DNA of 14,540 nucleotides from an uncultured delta proteobacterium (GTDB lineage Bacteria; Desulfobacterota; Syntrophorhabdia; Syntrophorhabdales; Syntrophorhabdaceae), in assembly GCA_903872255.1 (NCBI GenBank), contig CAIQJW010000168.1:1-14540 (forward strand), in the 5' to 3' direction. The notes under the pieces were generated by a model. That model made no database searches and was not told where the DNA came from. It saw nothing but the letters and a program-made list of their open reading frames with translations. A program made the position numbers and the translations under genes. Position 1 is the first letter of the stretch, and every line of letters begins with the position of its first letter. Positions 7,506 through 13,284 of this stretch are shown here, one piece after another.

Positions 7506-7910
7506 TTATCGTTCGACGGGATTACCTTTTTTGATCCAGGCGGGGTAGCCTGCGAGAAATGTCCTTACATTTGCGTGGCCAGTTTGTTTCGCCGCGACCG
7601 CGGCCTTGAGACTGGGCGCTCAGCTCGATCCGCTGCAATAAAAGATCAAAGGGATATGCTTATCTGCGGGCAAAAATGAGGCGAGCATCGGGAAGGCCTG
7701 CTGAGGGATGTTCACGGCGCCCGGTATATGCCCGGAGGAATATTCAAATTCCGTACGGTTATCGATGATAACGAGTTTTGTTTCTTTTTGGATGATCGAT
7801 TCAAGCTGCTTCACGTCTATGTCCTCAATAGCGCCGGGAAAGAAACAACCCGCCGGGACAATGCAAAGGATTATGATGGCCAATACCGGAAGCAGTCGAG
7901 TGATCCTCAT
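7506..7910 (-). CDS. Rhodanese-like lipoprotein with in-frame UGA, probable selenoprotein
   Basis: The sequence encodes a single rhodanese domain on a lipoprotein. From the ATG at 7908-7910 it reads MRITRLLPVLAIIILCIVPAGC (perfect lipobox), then LVIIDNRTEFEYSSGHIPGAVNIP, the CH2A-like rhodanese signature. It continues through LIFYCSGSS to an in-frame TGA at 7620-7622. The same frame then runs 37 more codons, APSLKAAVAAKQTGHANVRTFLAGYPAWIKKGNPVER, to TAA; this is the normal C-terminal part of the fold. Many relatives have YCxGxxC in the active loop, so the TGA stands where the second Cys would be. With a SECIS-like hairpin right behind it I read TGA as selenocysteine, giving 134 residues. A TTG at 7938-7940 with AGG 6 nt upstream could add 10 residues. 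If not recoded, the product lacks a third of the domain. It probably acts on sulfur or selenium outside the cytoplasm; substrate unknown. Confidence 0.8.
7579..7620 (-). promoter_or_regulatory. SECIS-like stem-loop downstream of the rhodanese UGA
   Basis: Counting from the base after the TGA, GCCGC (+16 to +20) pairs with GCGGC (+25 to +29) around the loop GGUC. An outer CCAGU (+5 to +9) pairs with ACUGG (+37 to +41). Known bacterial SECIS elements sit inside the coding region just after the UGA, with a small apical loop 16-37 nt away that has a G in its first two positions. The E. coli fdhF element also presents GGUC at almost the same distance. This element meets each of these rules. Binding by SelB is inferred, not shown. 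Confidence 0.72.
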
Positions 7911-7963
7911 GTTTGACAGCACAGAAAGATCAGTTTTCAATTGATACCTGAAATGGACAGACC

Positions 7964-9421
7964 TTACCGGGCATATATCTTCCGGATCTTTTCTTTTGCC
8001 TCGGCTATCTGGCCGGCTGAAAGGGCAAGCCCCCCGCTTGTATGCCCGGGTGCGGTCTCTATGCTGTATATGCGTTCGGGAAGACCGGCCTGCTTTTTCA
8101 TGCCGGACGGTGATTCAGGCGTTATGTTAATGGCCATCCTGACATCGTCCGGGAATTTCCCCGGGTCCGCAGTTTCGTAAATAACGGCCGGCCTGTCATG
8201 TTTTCCTTCAAGGTACTGCTTGAGCGTTGCCCAGCCGACTGCGCCGTGGGGATCGAGAATGATGCCGTACCGGTCGTATACGGCCTTCATGGTTGCGAAA
8301 TGCGCGGCATTGGATATCCCGAAGGAGCATATGTCCCGCCGCATAGCCTCGATGTCGGGCATACGATCTATCACCCCGGGTTTTACAACATTTCCCGCCG
8401 CGTCATCCCTTTCGTCAAACATATGGCCGCCGTAAAAATCAATGAGGCGCGCAAGATTGCTCGGATGTGAAACGATCATGGCGGACGAAGGGGATTTTAC
8501 CGATGGGCGGACCGTATAATTTCCGCAGGAAAGAAATTCCGGGAACTCCCTGTTCTCGTTGACGCCGCATATGATCTTTTCGACAGGCAGGCCCATCTGG
8601 CGCGCAATGACGGTTCCCATCATATTCCCAAAATTGCCCGATGGTATGCTGGCTATGAATGGCCGTCCTTCGGAATCGATCCGAGAATAAGCGTAGAATG
8701 GATAAACAGCCTGGGGCAGGAGCCTGCCGACACTTATGGAATTTGCCGATGTAAAGCGTTCGGGGTCATGAAAGAGCTCGACCGCAAACTCCCTGTCGCC
8801 AAGGATATTTTTCGCGAGGGCCTGGCACACGTCAAAATCCCCGTTTACCTCGAAGGCGTGGACATTGTTTCCGAGAGTCGTCATCTGACGCCTTTGCCCC
8901 TCGCTGATAGAACCCTTCGGATAAAAGACGATATTATCGATATTACCGAGACCGAGAAGGGCATCTGCCACGGCTCCGCCGGTGTCGCCGCTTGTCGCTA
9001 CGATAACCACCCTGAGCAATCCTCTCTGACCCAGGAAATAATTCAGCATTCTGCCGAAGAAGCGCGCCGCATAATCCTTAAAAGAATATGTCGGTCCCCG
9101 GGTAAGCCACATGATATATGTCTTTCCCGTTACATGCTGCACGACTGTCGGGATCTTTTCGGCATCATAGGCATCGTCAAGAAGGTCCTTCAGGGTATCC
9201 GGGGGTATTTCTTTCCCTAAAAACGGTTCGAGGACCTCATAGGCAATTTCCGCATATGTCCGCCCCTTAAGCTGATCGATGCGTTCCCGGGAAATAGACG
9301 GGATATCCCTGCGGTCGAGCATGTAAAGGCCATACCGGGAAGCCATTCCGGCAAGAAGCGCCGTTTGAAAATCTACGCGTTCACCAGGATCATTCGTGCT
9401 GTAAAAACGTATATCCTTCAT
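7964..9421 (-). CDS. thrC: Threonine synthase
   Basis: This PLP enzyme converts O-phospho-L-homoserine to L-threonine in the cytoplasm. The 485-residue protein has the long bacterial/yeast-type architecture. It starts MKDIRFYSTN with the N-terminal LLAGMASRYGLYML segment. The PLP lysine is Lys115 in TYSFKDYAARF, ATSGDTGGAVADAL follows, and the phosphate-binding loop is in SIPSGNFGNMMG. DPHGAVGWATLKQYL near the C-terminus is also typical. The ATG at 9419-9421 has no Shine-Dalgarno sequence and lies only about 3 nt after the predicted transcription start. The rhodanese, the Fur remnant and znuACB follow on the same strand with short gaps, so readthrough into them is possible. Confidence 0.95.
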   Translation of the reverse strand: MKDIRFYSTNDPGERVDFQTALLAGMASRYGLYMLDRRDIPSISRERIDQLKGRTYAEIAYEVLEPFLGKEIPPDTLKDLLDDAYDAEKIPTVVQHVTGKTYIMWLTRGPTYSFKDYAARFFGRMLNYFLGQRGLLRVVIVATSGDTGGAVADALLGLGNIDNIVFYPKGSISEGQRRQMTTLGNNVHAFEVNGDFDVCQALAKNILGDREFAVELFHDPERFTSANSISVGRLLPQAVYPFYAYSRIDSEGRPFIASIPSGNFGNMMGTVIARQMGLPVEKIICGVNENREFPEFLSCGNYTVRPSVKSPSSAMIVSHPSNLARLIDFYGGHMFDERDDAAGNVVKPGVIDRMPDIEAMRRDICSFGISNAAHFATMKAVYDRYGIILDPHGAVGWATLKQYLEGKHDRPAVIYETADPGKFPDDVRMAINITPESPSGMKKQAGLPERIYSIETAPGHTSGGLALSAGQIAEAKEKIRKIYAR

Positions 9422-9430
9422 GGAACGTTA

Positions 9431-9459
9431 AGCATACAAAAAGTTGGCTTTTTTTTCAA
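9431..9459 (-). promoter_or_regulatory. Predicted thrC promoter
   Basis: On the minus strand TTGAAA (plus coordinates 9454-9459, 5 of 6 matches) is followed after 17 bp by TATGCT (9431-9436, 4 of 6). Predicted +1 is about 9424, which leaves a leader of about 3 nt before the ATG. The inverted repeat AAGTTG / CAACTT (9441-9446 and 9457-9462, 10-nt spacer) lies across this promoter and the divergent one. Confidence 0.55.
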
Positions 9460-9467
9460 CTTGACAT

Positions 9468-9473
9468 TATAAT
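9468..9473 (+). promoter_or_regulatory. -10 element of the secreted-protein gene, at leaderless distance
   Basis: A perfect TATAAT lies at -12 to -7 relative to the A of the ATG at 9480, so transcription should begin at or next to the start codon. The best -35 candidate is a poor TTGGCT at 9444-9449. The TTGACA at 9461-9466 is only one base away and cannot be its partner. Confidence 0.5.
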
Positions 9474-9479
9474 CATAGT

Positions 9480-10052
9480 ATGACCATCGGGACAAAGTTG
9501 CTGCTCAGCGTGCTGGTCTTTGTTTCCTTATTACTTTTTGGATGGGATCATCTGGCGGCAGCCGATGCGAACGAAAAAAAAGATGTAAAGATCGAAAGTG
9601 TGCAGGATGCCGCACCTCCCGATGCATCGAAGACCGTTGTAAAAAATCCCCACGCAGTTCTTGAATATGACGGTACCGGCTATCGCGTCATTGACCGGGA
9701 ACCGAAGCCTGGTAAAGCAAGCCAGGTTCGGCTTAAACCCGTGACCTCCAAAGAGTTCGGTACGGTGTATATACTGGAAGTCATCGATGAAAAGGAGAAG
9801 CCGGCTGAAGCGCCCCAAACAAGCGACCAGGGTCCCCGGATCGCCGTCGAACGATTAGAGAACCTGGAGAGAAGAAAGGGTGTTGCGCCCGAACCAATGA
9901 TAGAGCACAAGGCCGACGTCGGTATCGGTGTCAAGGTGTCCGAATCCAGCGAGCTACTGCTCGGCAGAGGCGTCGTGGTTGAGCGTAAGGACAATAAGAG
10001 CTTTGACTCACGCGATGACGGCTGGCGTTTCAGGTTCAAGACCAACTTCTGA
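9480..10052 (+). CDS. Secreted protein of unknown function with outer-membrane-like C-terminus
   Basis: I do not recognise a family. The 190-residue product starts with an evident signal peptide (MTIGTKLLLSVLVFVSLLLFGWDHLAAADA) without a lipobox. A polar, charged linker rich in K, E, D and P follows. A middle section AVLEYDGTGYRVIDREPKPG ... GTVYILEVIDEKEKP looks beta-rich, with a charged helix LENLERRKG after it. The last 45 residues read as amphipathic strands (VGIGVKVSESSELLLGRGVVVE, then DDGWRFRFKTNF). The terminal Phe with alternating aromatics resembles the C-terminal strand signal of outer-membrane proteins, but the protein is too short for a full barrel. It stands alone, divergent from thrC. 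No Shine-Dalgarno sequence precedes the ATG. It ends in TGA. Confidence 0.8.
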   Translation: MTIGTKLLLSVLVFVSLLLFGWDHLAAADANEKKDVKIESVQDAAPPDASKTVVKNPHAVLEYDGTGYRVIDREPKPGKASQVRLKPVTSKEFGTVYILEVIDEKEKPAEAPQTSDQGPRIAVERLENLERRKGVAPEPMIEHKADVGIGVKVSESSELLLGRGVVVERKDNKSFDSRDDGWRFRFKTNF

Positions 10053-10131
10053 TCTGCCTTATCTTTTTCTTTGAGAATCTTCGCATAACGCATGAGGATA
10101 CTATAAGAACCCGGGAAAAATATGGCCCTCG

Positions 10132-10851
10132 TCAATATCTGCGTTTCATTACTTCGTAGGATGCAAGGGCATACGCCGTGGCGACATTGAGAGACGAAAA
10201 CGACGGGTTTGTCGGTATCCTGACGAGATCATCGCATGTCTCCTTCGTAAGCCGGCGCAGGCCTTCTTCACCGCCCATTACCAGGCAGATCGGCCCCTTG
10301 AGATCGACCTCCCATAATACCGTGCGTGCCTGCTCATCAAGGCCGTAACAGAATATCCCGAGCTTTTTCAATGAATCCAGGTATCGGGCCAGGTTGGTGA
10401 CCCGCACCACCTCGATGAATTCGACGGCGCCGCGGGAAACATTGGCAACCGTTTCGTTTATCATGCAGGAGCGGTCTTTGGGGATGATCATGGCATCAAC
10501 CCCGAGGCATACCGAGGTCCGTACGATATTTCCCAGGTTCTGCGGGTCCTGCACTCCGTCAAAAGCGCTTAAAAAAGGCGTATCGATCGAACCGAGCTTT
10601 TTCAAGAAATCGTCCTGGTCCGTGTAAATGAAATCATCGCGTTCGAGGCAGACGTGTGACTTAGAGGTGCCGCATTTTTTCGTAAAGGCGTCCCCGGGCA
10701 GTATGCGGTATTGCACCCCCTGTTTCCGGGCTTTTTCGATCAGGTCCTCGCAGATCTTTTCGTGCCCCTGCCTGATAAGGAGCCTGCGGGCCTTTTCCGG
10801 ATGGCTTGCGAGAACATCGCTGATGGCATTTCGATTAAAGAGTAAGGGCAT
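10132..10851 (-). CDS. rlmB: 23S rRNA 2'-O-ribose methyltransferase, TrmH/SpoU family
   Basis: SPOUT-class enzymes of this group methylate the ribose 2'-OH of rRNA; RlmB acts on guanosine 2251 of 23S rRNA. From the ATG at 10849-10851 the protein has 239 residues. An N-terminal substrate-binding domain (LLFNRNAISDVLAS, as in RlmB's YGxNAVxEAL) precedes the knot domain. Motif 1 is DGVQDPQNLGNIVRT at 98-112, motif 2 LVMGGEEGLRR near 190-200, and motif 3 IPTNPSFSSLNVATAYALASYE near 212-233. I prefer this ATG because AGGTGA lies 8 nt upstream; a GTG at 10861-10863 would add four residues. The start overlaps the end of pyrF by 17 bp. RlmB is the best guess, but another member of the family with a different RNA target is possible. 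It ends in TGA. Confidence 0.87.
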   Translation of the reverse strand: MPLLFNRNAISDVLASHPEKARRLLIRQGHEKICEDLIEKARKQGVQYRILPGDAFTKKCGTSKSHVCLERDDFIYTDQDDFLKKLGSIDTPFLSAFDGVQDPQNLGNIVRTSVCLGVDAMIIPKDRSCMINETVANVSRGAVEFIEVVRVTNLARYLDSLKKLGIFCYGLDEQARTVLWEVDLKGPICLVMGGEEGLRRLTKETCDDLVRIPTNPSFSSLNVATAYALASYEVMKRRY

Positions 10852-11557
10852 TTCGTATATCACCTGTTATTTTTTTGAGAAGTCCCCTGGGGTCTTCCGA
10901 ATTTCGCACCGCTCGTCCAATAACAATATACGATGCCCCCTTTTTTATCGCTTCATATGGCGTGATAGTACGTTTCTGATCGTCCTTTTTCTCCTCTAAC
11001 CGGACACCCGGCGTGATGATGAGAAAATCCTTCCCGCAGATCTCGCGGATCATTTCGATCTCGCTTCCGCCCGCAACGACGCCGTCCAGTCCGGCCTCCC
11101 TGGCGAGCAATGCCAGCCTTCGCGTCAGCTCGATCACGGGAATGTCGAAACCGATCCTCTTGAGTTCATTGTTGTCAAGGCTCGTCAGGACAGTGACGCC
11201 TATTATCTTTGGACGCTGAATATTCGGGCTCTTTCCGGCTTCGATGAGCGCCCGTTTTGCTTCGGCCATCATAGAGAATCCGCCGGAAGCGTGTACATTC
11301 AGGATATCGACGCCCAGTTTTGCGGCTTCGATGGATGCTTTTGCCACGGTATTGGGGATGTCGTGATATTTCAGATCGAGAAAAACCTTCGAATGTTTCA
11401 GTTTTATATAATCGACGATCTTAGGGCCGCATTGTGTAAAAAGCTGTTTTCCAACTTTGAACATCCCTACATGGTCCTTGAATTCCATAACAAGCTGCTG
11501 TGCTTCCTCAAAATGATCGACATCAAGGGCAAAGATCATTTTTTCTCTGGGATCCAT
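10835..11557 (-). CDS. pyrF: Orotidine 5'-phosphate decarboxylase
   Basis: PyrF catalyses the last step of de novo UMP synthesis, decarboxylating OMP, in the cytoplasm. The 240-residue protein is full length. It has IFALDVDHFEEA at the N-terminus, the catalytic FLDLKYHDIPNTV with Asp61, Lys63 and Asp66, then NVHASGG, VTVLTSLD, the phosphate-gripping loop region ITPGVRLEEKKDDQKR and IVIGRAVRNSEDP. The ATG is preceded by GGAG at 6 nt. The gene overlaps rlmB and so probably shares a transcript with it. Confidence 0.96.
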   Translation of the reverse strand: MDPREKMIFALDVDHFEEAQQLVMEFKDHVGMFKVGKQLFTQCGPKIVDYIKLKHSKVFLDLKYHDIPNTVAKASIEAAKLGVDILNVHASGGFSMMAEAKRALIEAGKSPNIQRPKIIGVTVLTSLDNNELKRIGFDIPVIELTRRLALLAREAGLDGVVAGGSEIEMIREICGKDFLIITPGVRLEEKKDDQKRTITPYEAIKKGASYIVIGRAVRNSEDPRGLLKKITGDIRNALTL

Positions 11558-11592
11558 CGTGCTCTCCGTTATTAATTATTTAGTTTTCCGCC

Positions 11593-11598
11593 ATTATA
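11593..11598 (-). promoter_or_regulatory. -10 element of pyrF-rlmB
   Basis: TATAAT on the minus strand would start transcription near 11586 and give a leader of about 28 nt containing GGAG. No good -35 hexamer lies 16-18 bp upstream, so this is either a weak or an activator-dependent promoter. It abuts the divergent TTGACA used by the transporter gene. Confidence 0.4.
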
Positions 11599-11600
11599 AA

Positions 11601-11630
11601 TTGACAAAGCGGAATTCGGCATTTAAGAAT
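11601..11630 (+). promoter_or_regulatory. Predicted promoter of the EamA transporter gene
   Basis: A perfect TTGACA at 11601-11606 is followed after 18 bp by AAGAAT (11625-11630, 4 of 6 matches). Predicted +1 is 11636-11637, coincident with the GTG start codon at 11636. Confidence 0.5.
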
Positions 11631-11635
11631 AGTGC

Positions 11636-12505
11636 GTGGAACGCGATCGCCTGTCAGACCTATCACTCCTTTGTGTCTCGTTGATCTGGGGTGTAAACAT
11701 TGTGGCGGTGAAGTATCTCCTCACCAGCCTGTCACCGGTCAATGTCATATTGGTCCGGTTTATCACAGGAAGCGTCCTTTTATTTCTTTTACTCCTTTTT
11801 CTCGAAGATGTAAAGGTGCCGCTTCGCGACATCTGGCGGTTGGCGCTCATCGGGGCCATCGGGATAACCGTGTACCAGTTCCTTTTCACGTATGCCTTAA
11901 AATACACGTCAGCTGTCAATGTCGGCATTCTCATAAACATGTCGCCGATATACGGAAGTTTCCTGAGCTCGCTCCTGGGATACGAGAGATTTATAAAAAA
12001 GAGGATATTCGCTATTGTTGCCGGCTTTTTCGGTGTCTTTATCCTGATGACGAAAGGGGATTGGGGGACCTTTCTTGCCGGTGATATCCGCGGCACTTCC
12101 CTCGCCCTCCTGGCGAGCTTATCCTGGGCACTCTACACGATATTATCGAAACCTCTCCTTGAGAAGCATTCCCCGTTGAAAGTAACTGCGTACAGCATGC
12201 TTGCAGGATGTGTTCTTCTGGGATTTTTCATCCCGGTCTTTTTTTACCCGGGCGAGCTTGCGAGGCTTTCGCTCACGGGCTGGATGGTAATTGTCTTTTC
12301 AGTAATATTCTCGATAGTTATAGCGTTTTTTCTCTGGTACCGTGCTGTCGCGAGAATAGGCCTCACGAGGACCATGATATACCAGTATTGCGTACCGGCA
12401 GCAGCCGCCGCTGCGGCTTATTTCGTTTCCGGCGAAAAGCTCCATATTTACCAGCTCATAGGCGGGGTCATCATTTTCGCGAGTGTTTATATGGCGAGAA
12501 GATAG
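11636..12505 (+). CDS. EamA/DMT-superfamily membrane transporter
   Basis: The 289-residue protein has ten hydrophobic segments in two repeats of five, the standard layout of EamA (RhaT/YdcZ-like) drug/metabolite transporters. The first repeat starts LSLLCVSLIWGVNIVAVKYLL and contains SAVNVGILINMSPIYGSFLSSLLGYERFI. The second starts LALLASLSWALYTILSKPLL and contains GLTRTMIYQYCVPAAAAAAAYFVSGE. Substrates of such proteins (amino acids, metabolites, toxic compounds) cannot be told from sequence. An in-frame TAG at 11630-11632 forbids a longer start, leaving GTG at 11636, which has no Shine-Dalgarno sequence. Its stop TAG forms the first bases of the heptamer array. Confidence 0.92.
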   Translation: MERDRLSDLSLLCVSLIWGVNIVAVKYLLTSLSPVNVILVRFITGSVLLFLLLLFLEDVKVPLRDIWRLALIGAIGITVYQFLFTYALKYTSAVNVGILINMSPIYGSFLSSLLGYERFIKKRIFAIVAGFFGVFILMTKGDWGTFLAGDIRGTSLALLASLSWALYTILSKPLLEKHSPLKVTAYSMLAGCVLLGFFIPVFFYPGELARLSLTGWMVIVFSVIFSIVIAFFLWYRAVARIGLTRTMIYQYCVPAAAAAAAYFVSGEKLHIYQLIGGVIIFASVYMARR

Positions 12506-12605
12506 GCTAAAGGCTAAAGGCTAAAGGCTAAAGGCTAAAGGCTAAAGGCTAAAGGCTAAAGGCTAAAGGCTAAAGGCTAAAGGCTAAAGGCTAAAGGCTA
12601 AAGGC
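12505..12605 (+). repeat. Perfect tandem heptamer array, 14 copies of GGCTAAA
   Basis: Fourteen identical GGCTAAA units span 12505-12602, followed by a partial GGC. The first G is the last base of the EamA stop codon. Since 7 is not a multiple of 3, TAA occurs in all three plus frames, and TAG occurs in all three minus frames, so the array blocks translation in every frame. After it, AGGCAA (12602-12607) could pair with TTGCCT (12622-12627), but I see no convincing terminator. Confidence 0.97.
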
Positions 12606-12641
12606 AATGGGACATAACCTGTTGCCTGTTTGGCTGGCTTT

Positions 12642-13166
12642 TTAGTAGTCTATTCCTTTTACGGCGGGTTGTCCGGACTGGTAAATGTGGCGGATCTCCT
12701 TCATCTCGGTTGCGATGTCCGCTATTTCCATAAGGTCAGGCGGCATATCTCTTCCTGTTAAAACTATATGAAGCCCGGGTCTTTTCCGGCGTATCGTCTC
12801 CAATACGACTACGGAAGGTAAAAAACCGAAATTGATTGCGTGGGATATCTCGTCAAGGACCAGGATATCCGCACTACCGGATAGAATTATACTTTCGGCC
12901 TTCTTCCATCCTTTTTCTGCAGCTTCTACGTGTGGCTGAGGATCATCACCCGGCTCAAAGAACCCTGTGCCAAAGGCATGGACCTCTATTAACGGGACAT
13001 TTTTGAGTAGCTGCTCGCCTGATCTTTCTTTACCCTTCATGAATTGAACTATTTCCGTCTTTTGCCCATGCCCCATGGCGCGCAAAGCTATTCCCAGCGC
13101 TGCGGTCGTCTTTCCTTTTCCATGACCGGTAAATACAACGATAAGCCCATTTTCCCTGGTTGTCAT
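12642..13166 (-). CDS. cobO: Corrinoid adenosyltransferase, CobO/BtuR type
   Basis: This cytoplasmic enzyme transfers the 5'-deoxyadenosyl group of ATP to cob(I)alamin or its precursors to make adenosyl-corrinoids. From the ATG at 13164-13166 it has 174 residues. The family's P-loop is right at the N-terminus (GLIVVFTGHGKGKTTAALG, loop near 14-21). EIVQFMKG, the Walker-B-like DILVLDEISHAINFGF and the C-terminal HIVLTGRDMPPDLMEIADIATEMKEIRHIYQSGQPAVKGIDY all fit full-length CobA/CobO. The frame extends upstream to a TTG at 13238, but that adds a non-homologous leader, so I use the ATG. No Shine-Dalgarno sequence is visible. No other cobalamin gene and no B12 riboswitch lies nearby. Confidence 0.93.
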   Translation of the reverse strand: MTTRENGLIVVFTGHGKGKTTAALGIALRAMGHGQKTEIVQFMKGKERSGEQLLKNVPLIEVHAFGTGFFEPGDDPQPHVEAAEKGWKKAESIILSGSADILVLDEISHAINFGFLPSVVVLETIRRKRPGLHIVLTGRDMPPDLMEIADIATEMKEIRHIYQSGQPAVKGIDY

Positions 13167-13187
13167 AGTATTTTTATTATTACCATT

Positions 13188-13193
13188 ATTATA
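13188..13193 (-). promoter_or_regulatory. Possible -10 element of cobO
   Basis: TATAAT on the minus strand would start transcription near 13181, about 15 nt before the chosen ATG. No good -35 hexamer is visible at normal spacing. Confidence 0.35.
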
Positions 13194-13205
13194 CAAGTTG
13201 TGTAT

Positions 13206-13277
13206 AGCGTAAGTCGCAAGAAATGACCTGTAATACAAGGTTTTTGTTCTTAAACTCCTTACGCTTTACGCCTTACG
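13206..13277. repeat. Heptamer repeats and 8-bp inverted repeat between cobO and rtcB
   Basis: On the minus strand, 7 bp after the rtcB stop, the units CGTAAGG, CGTAAAG and CGTAAGG occupy 13257-13277. On the plus strand GCGTAAG and TCGCAAG lie at 13207-13220. AGCGTAAG (13206-13213) and CTTACGCT (13258-13265) are perfect inverted repeats 44 nt apart. The layout resembles the inverted heptamer arrays at 120-241. Confidence 0.6.
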
Positions 13278-13284
13278 GTTTCTA

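Noticed and set aside
10053..10131. Small gene or tRNA between the secreted protein and rlmB
   Set aside because: The 79 bp contain no cloverleaf and no start/stop pair with a ribosome binding site; I see nothing supportable there.
9680..10135. A 151-codon minus-strand frame opposite the secreted-protein gene
   Set aside because: It is rich in Ser and Thr in a way typical of antisense reading, has no family features, and lies opposite a gene with a clear signal peptide and stop.
12505..12605. CRISPR array
   Set aside because: The units are 7 bp with no spacers; this is a simple tandem repeat.
13167..13284. Cobalamin riboswitch upstream of cobO
   Set aside because: The space is too short and I see no B12-box-like sequence; it holds heptamer repeats and a possible -10 element.
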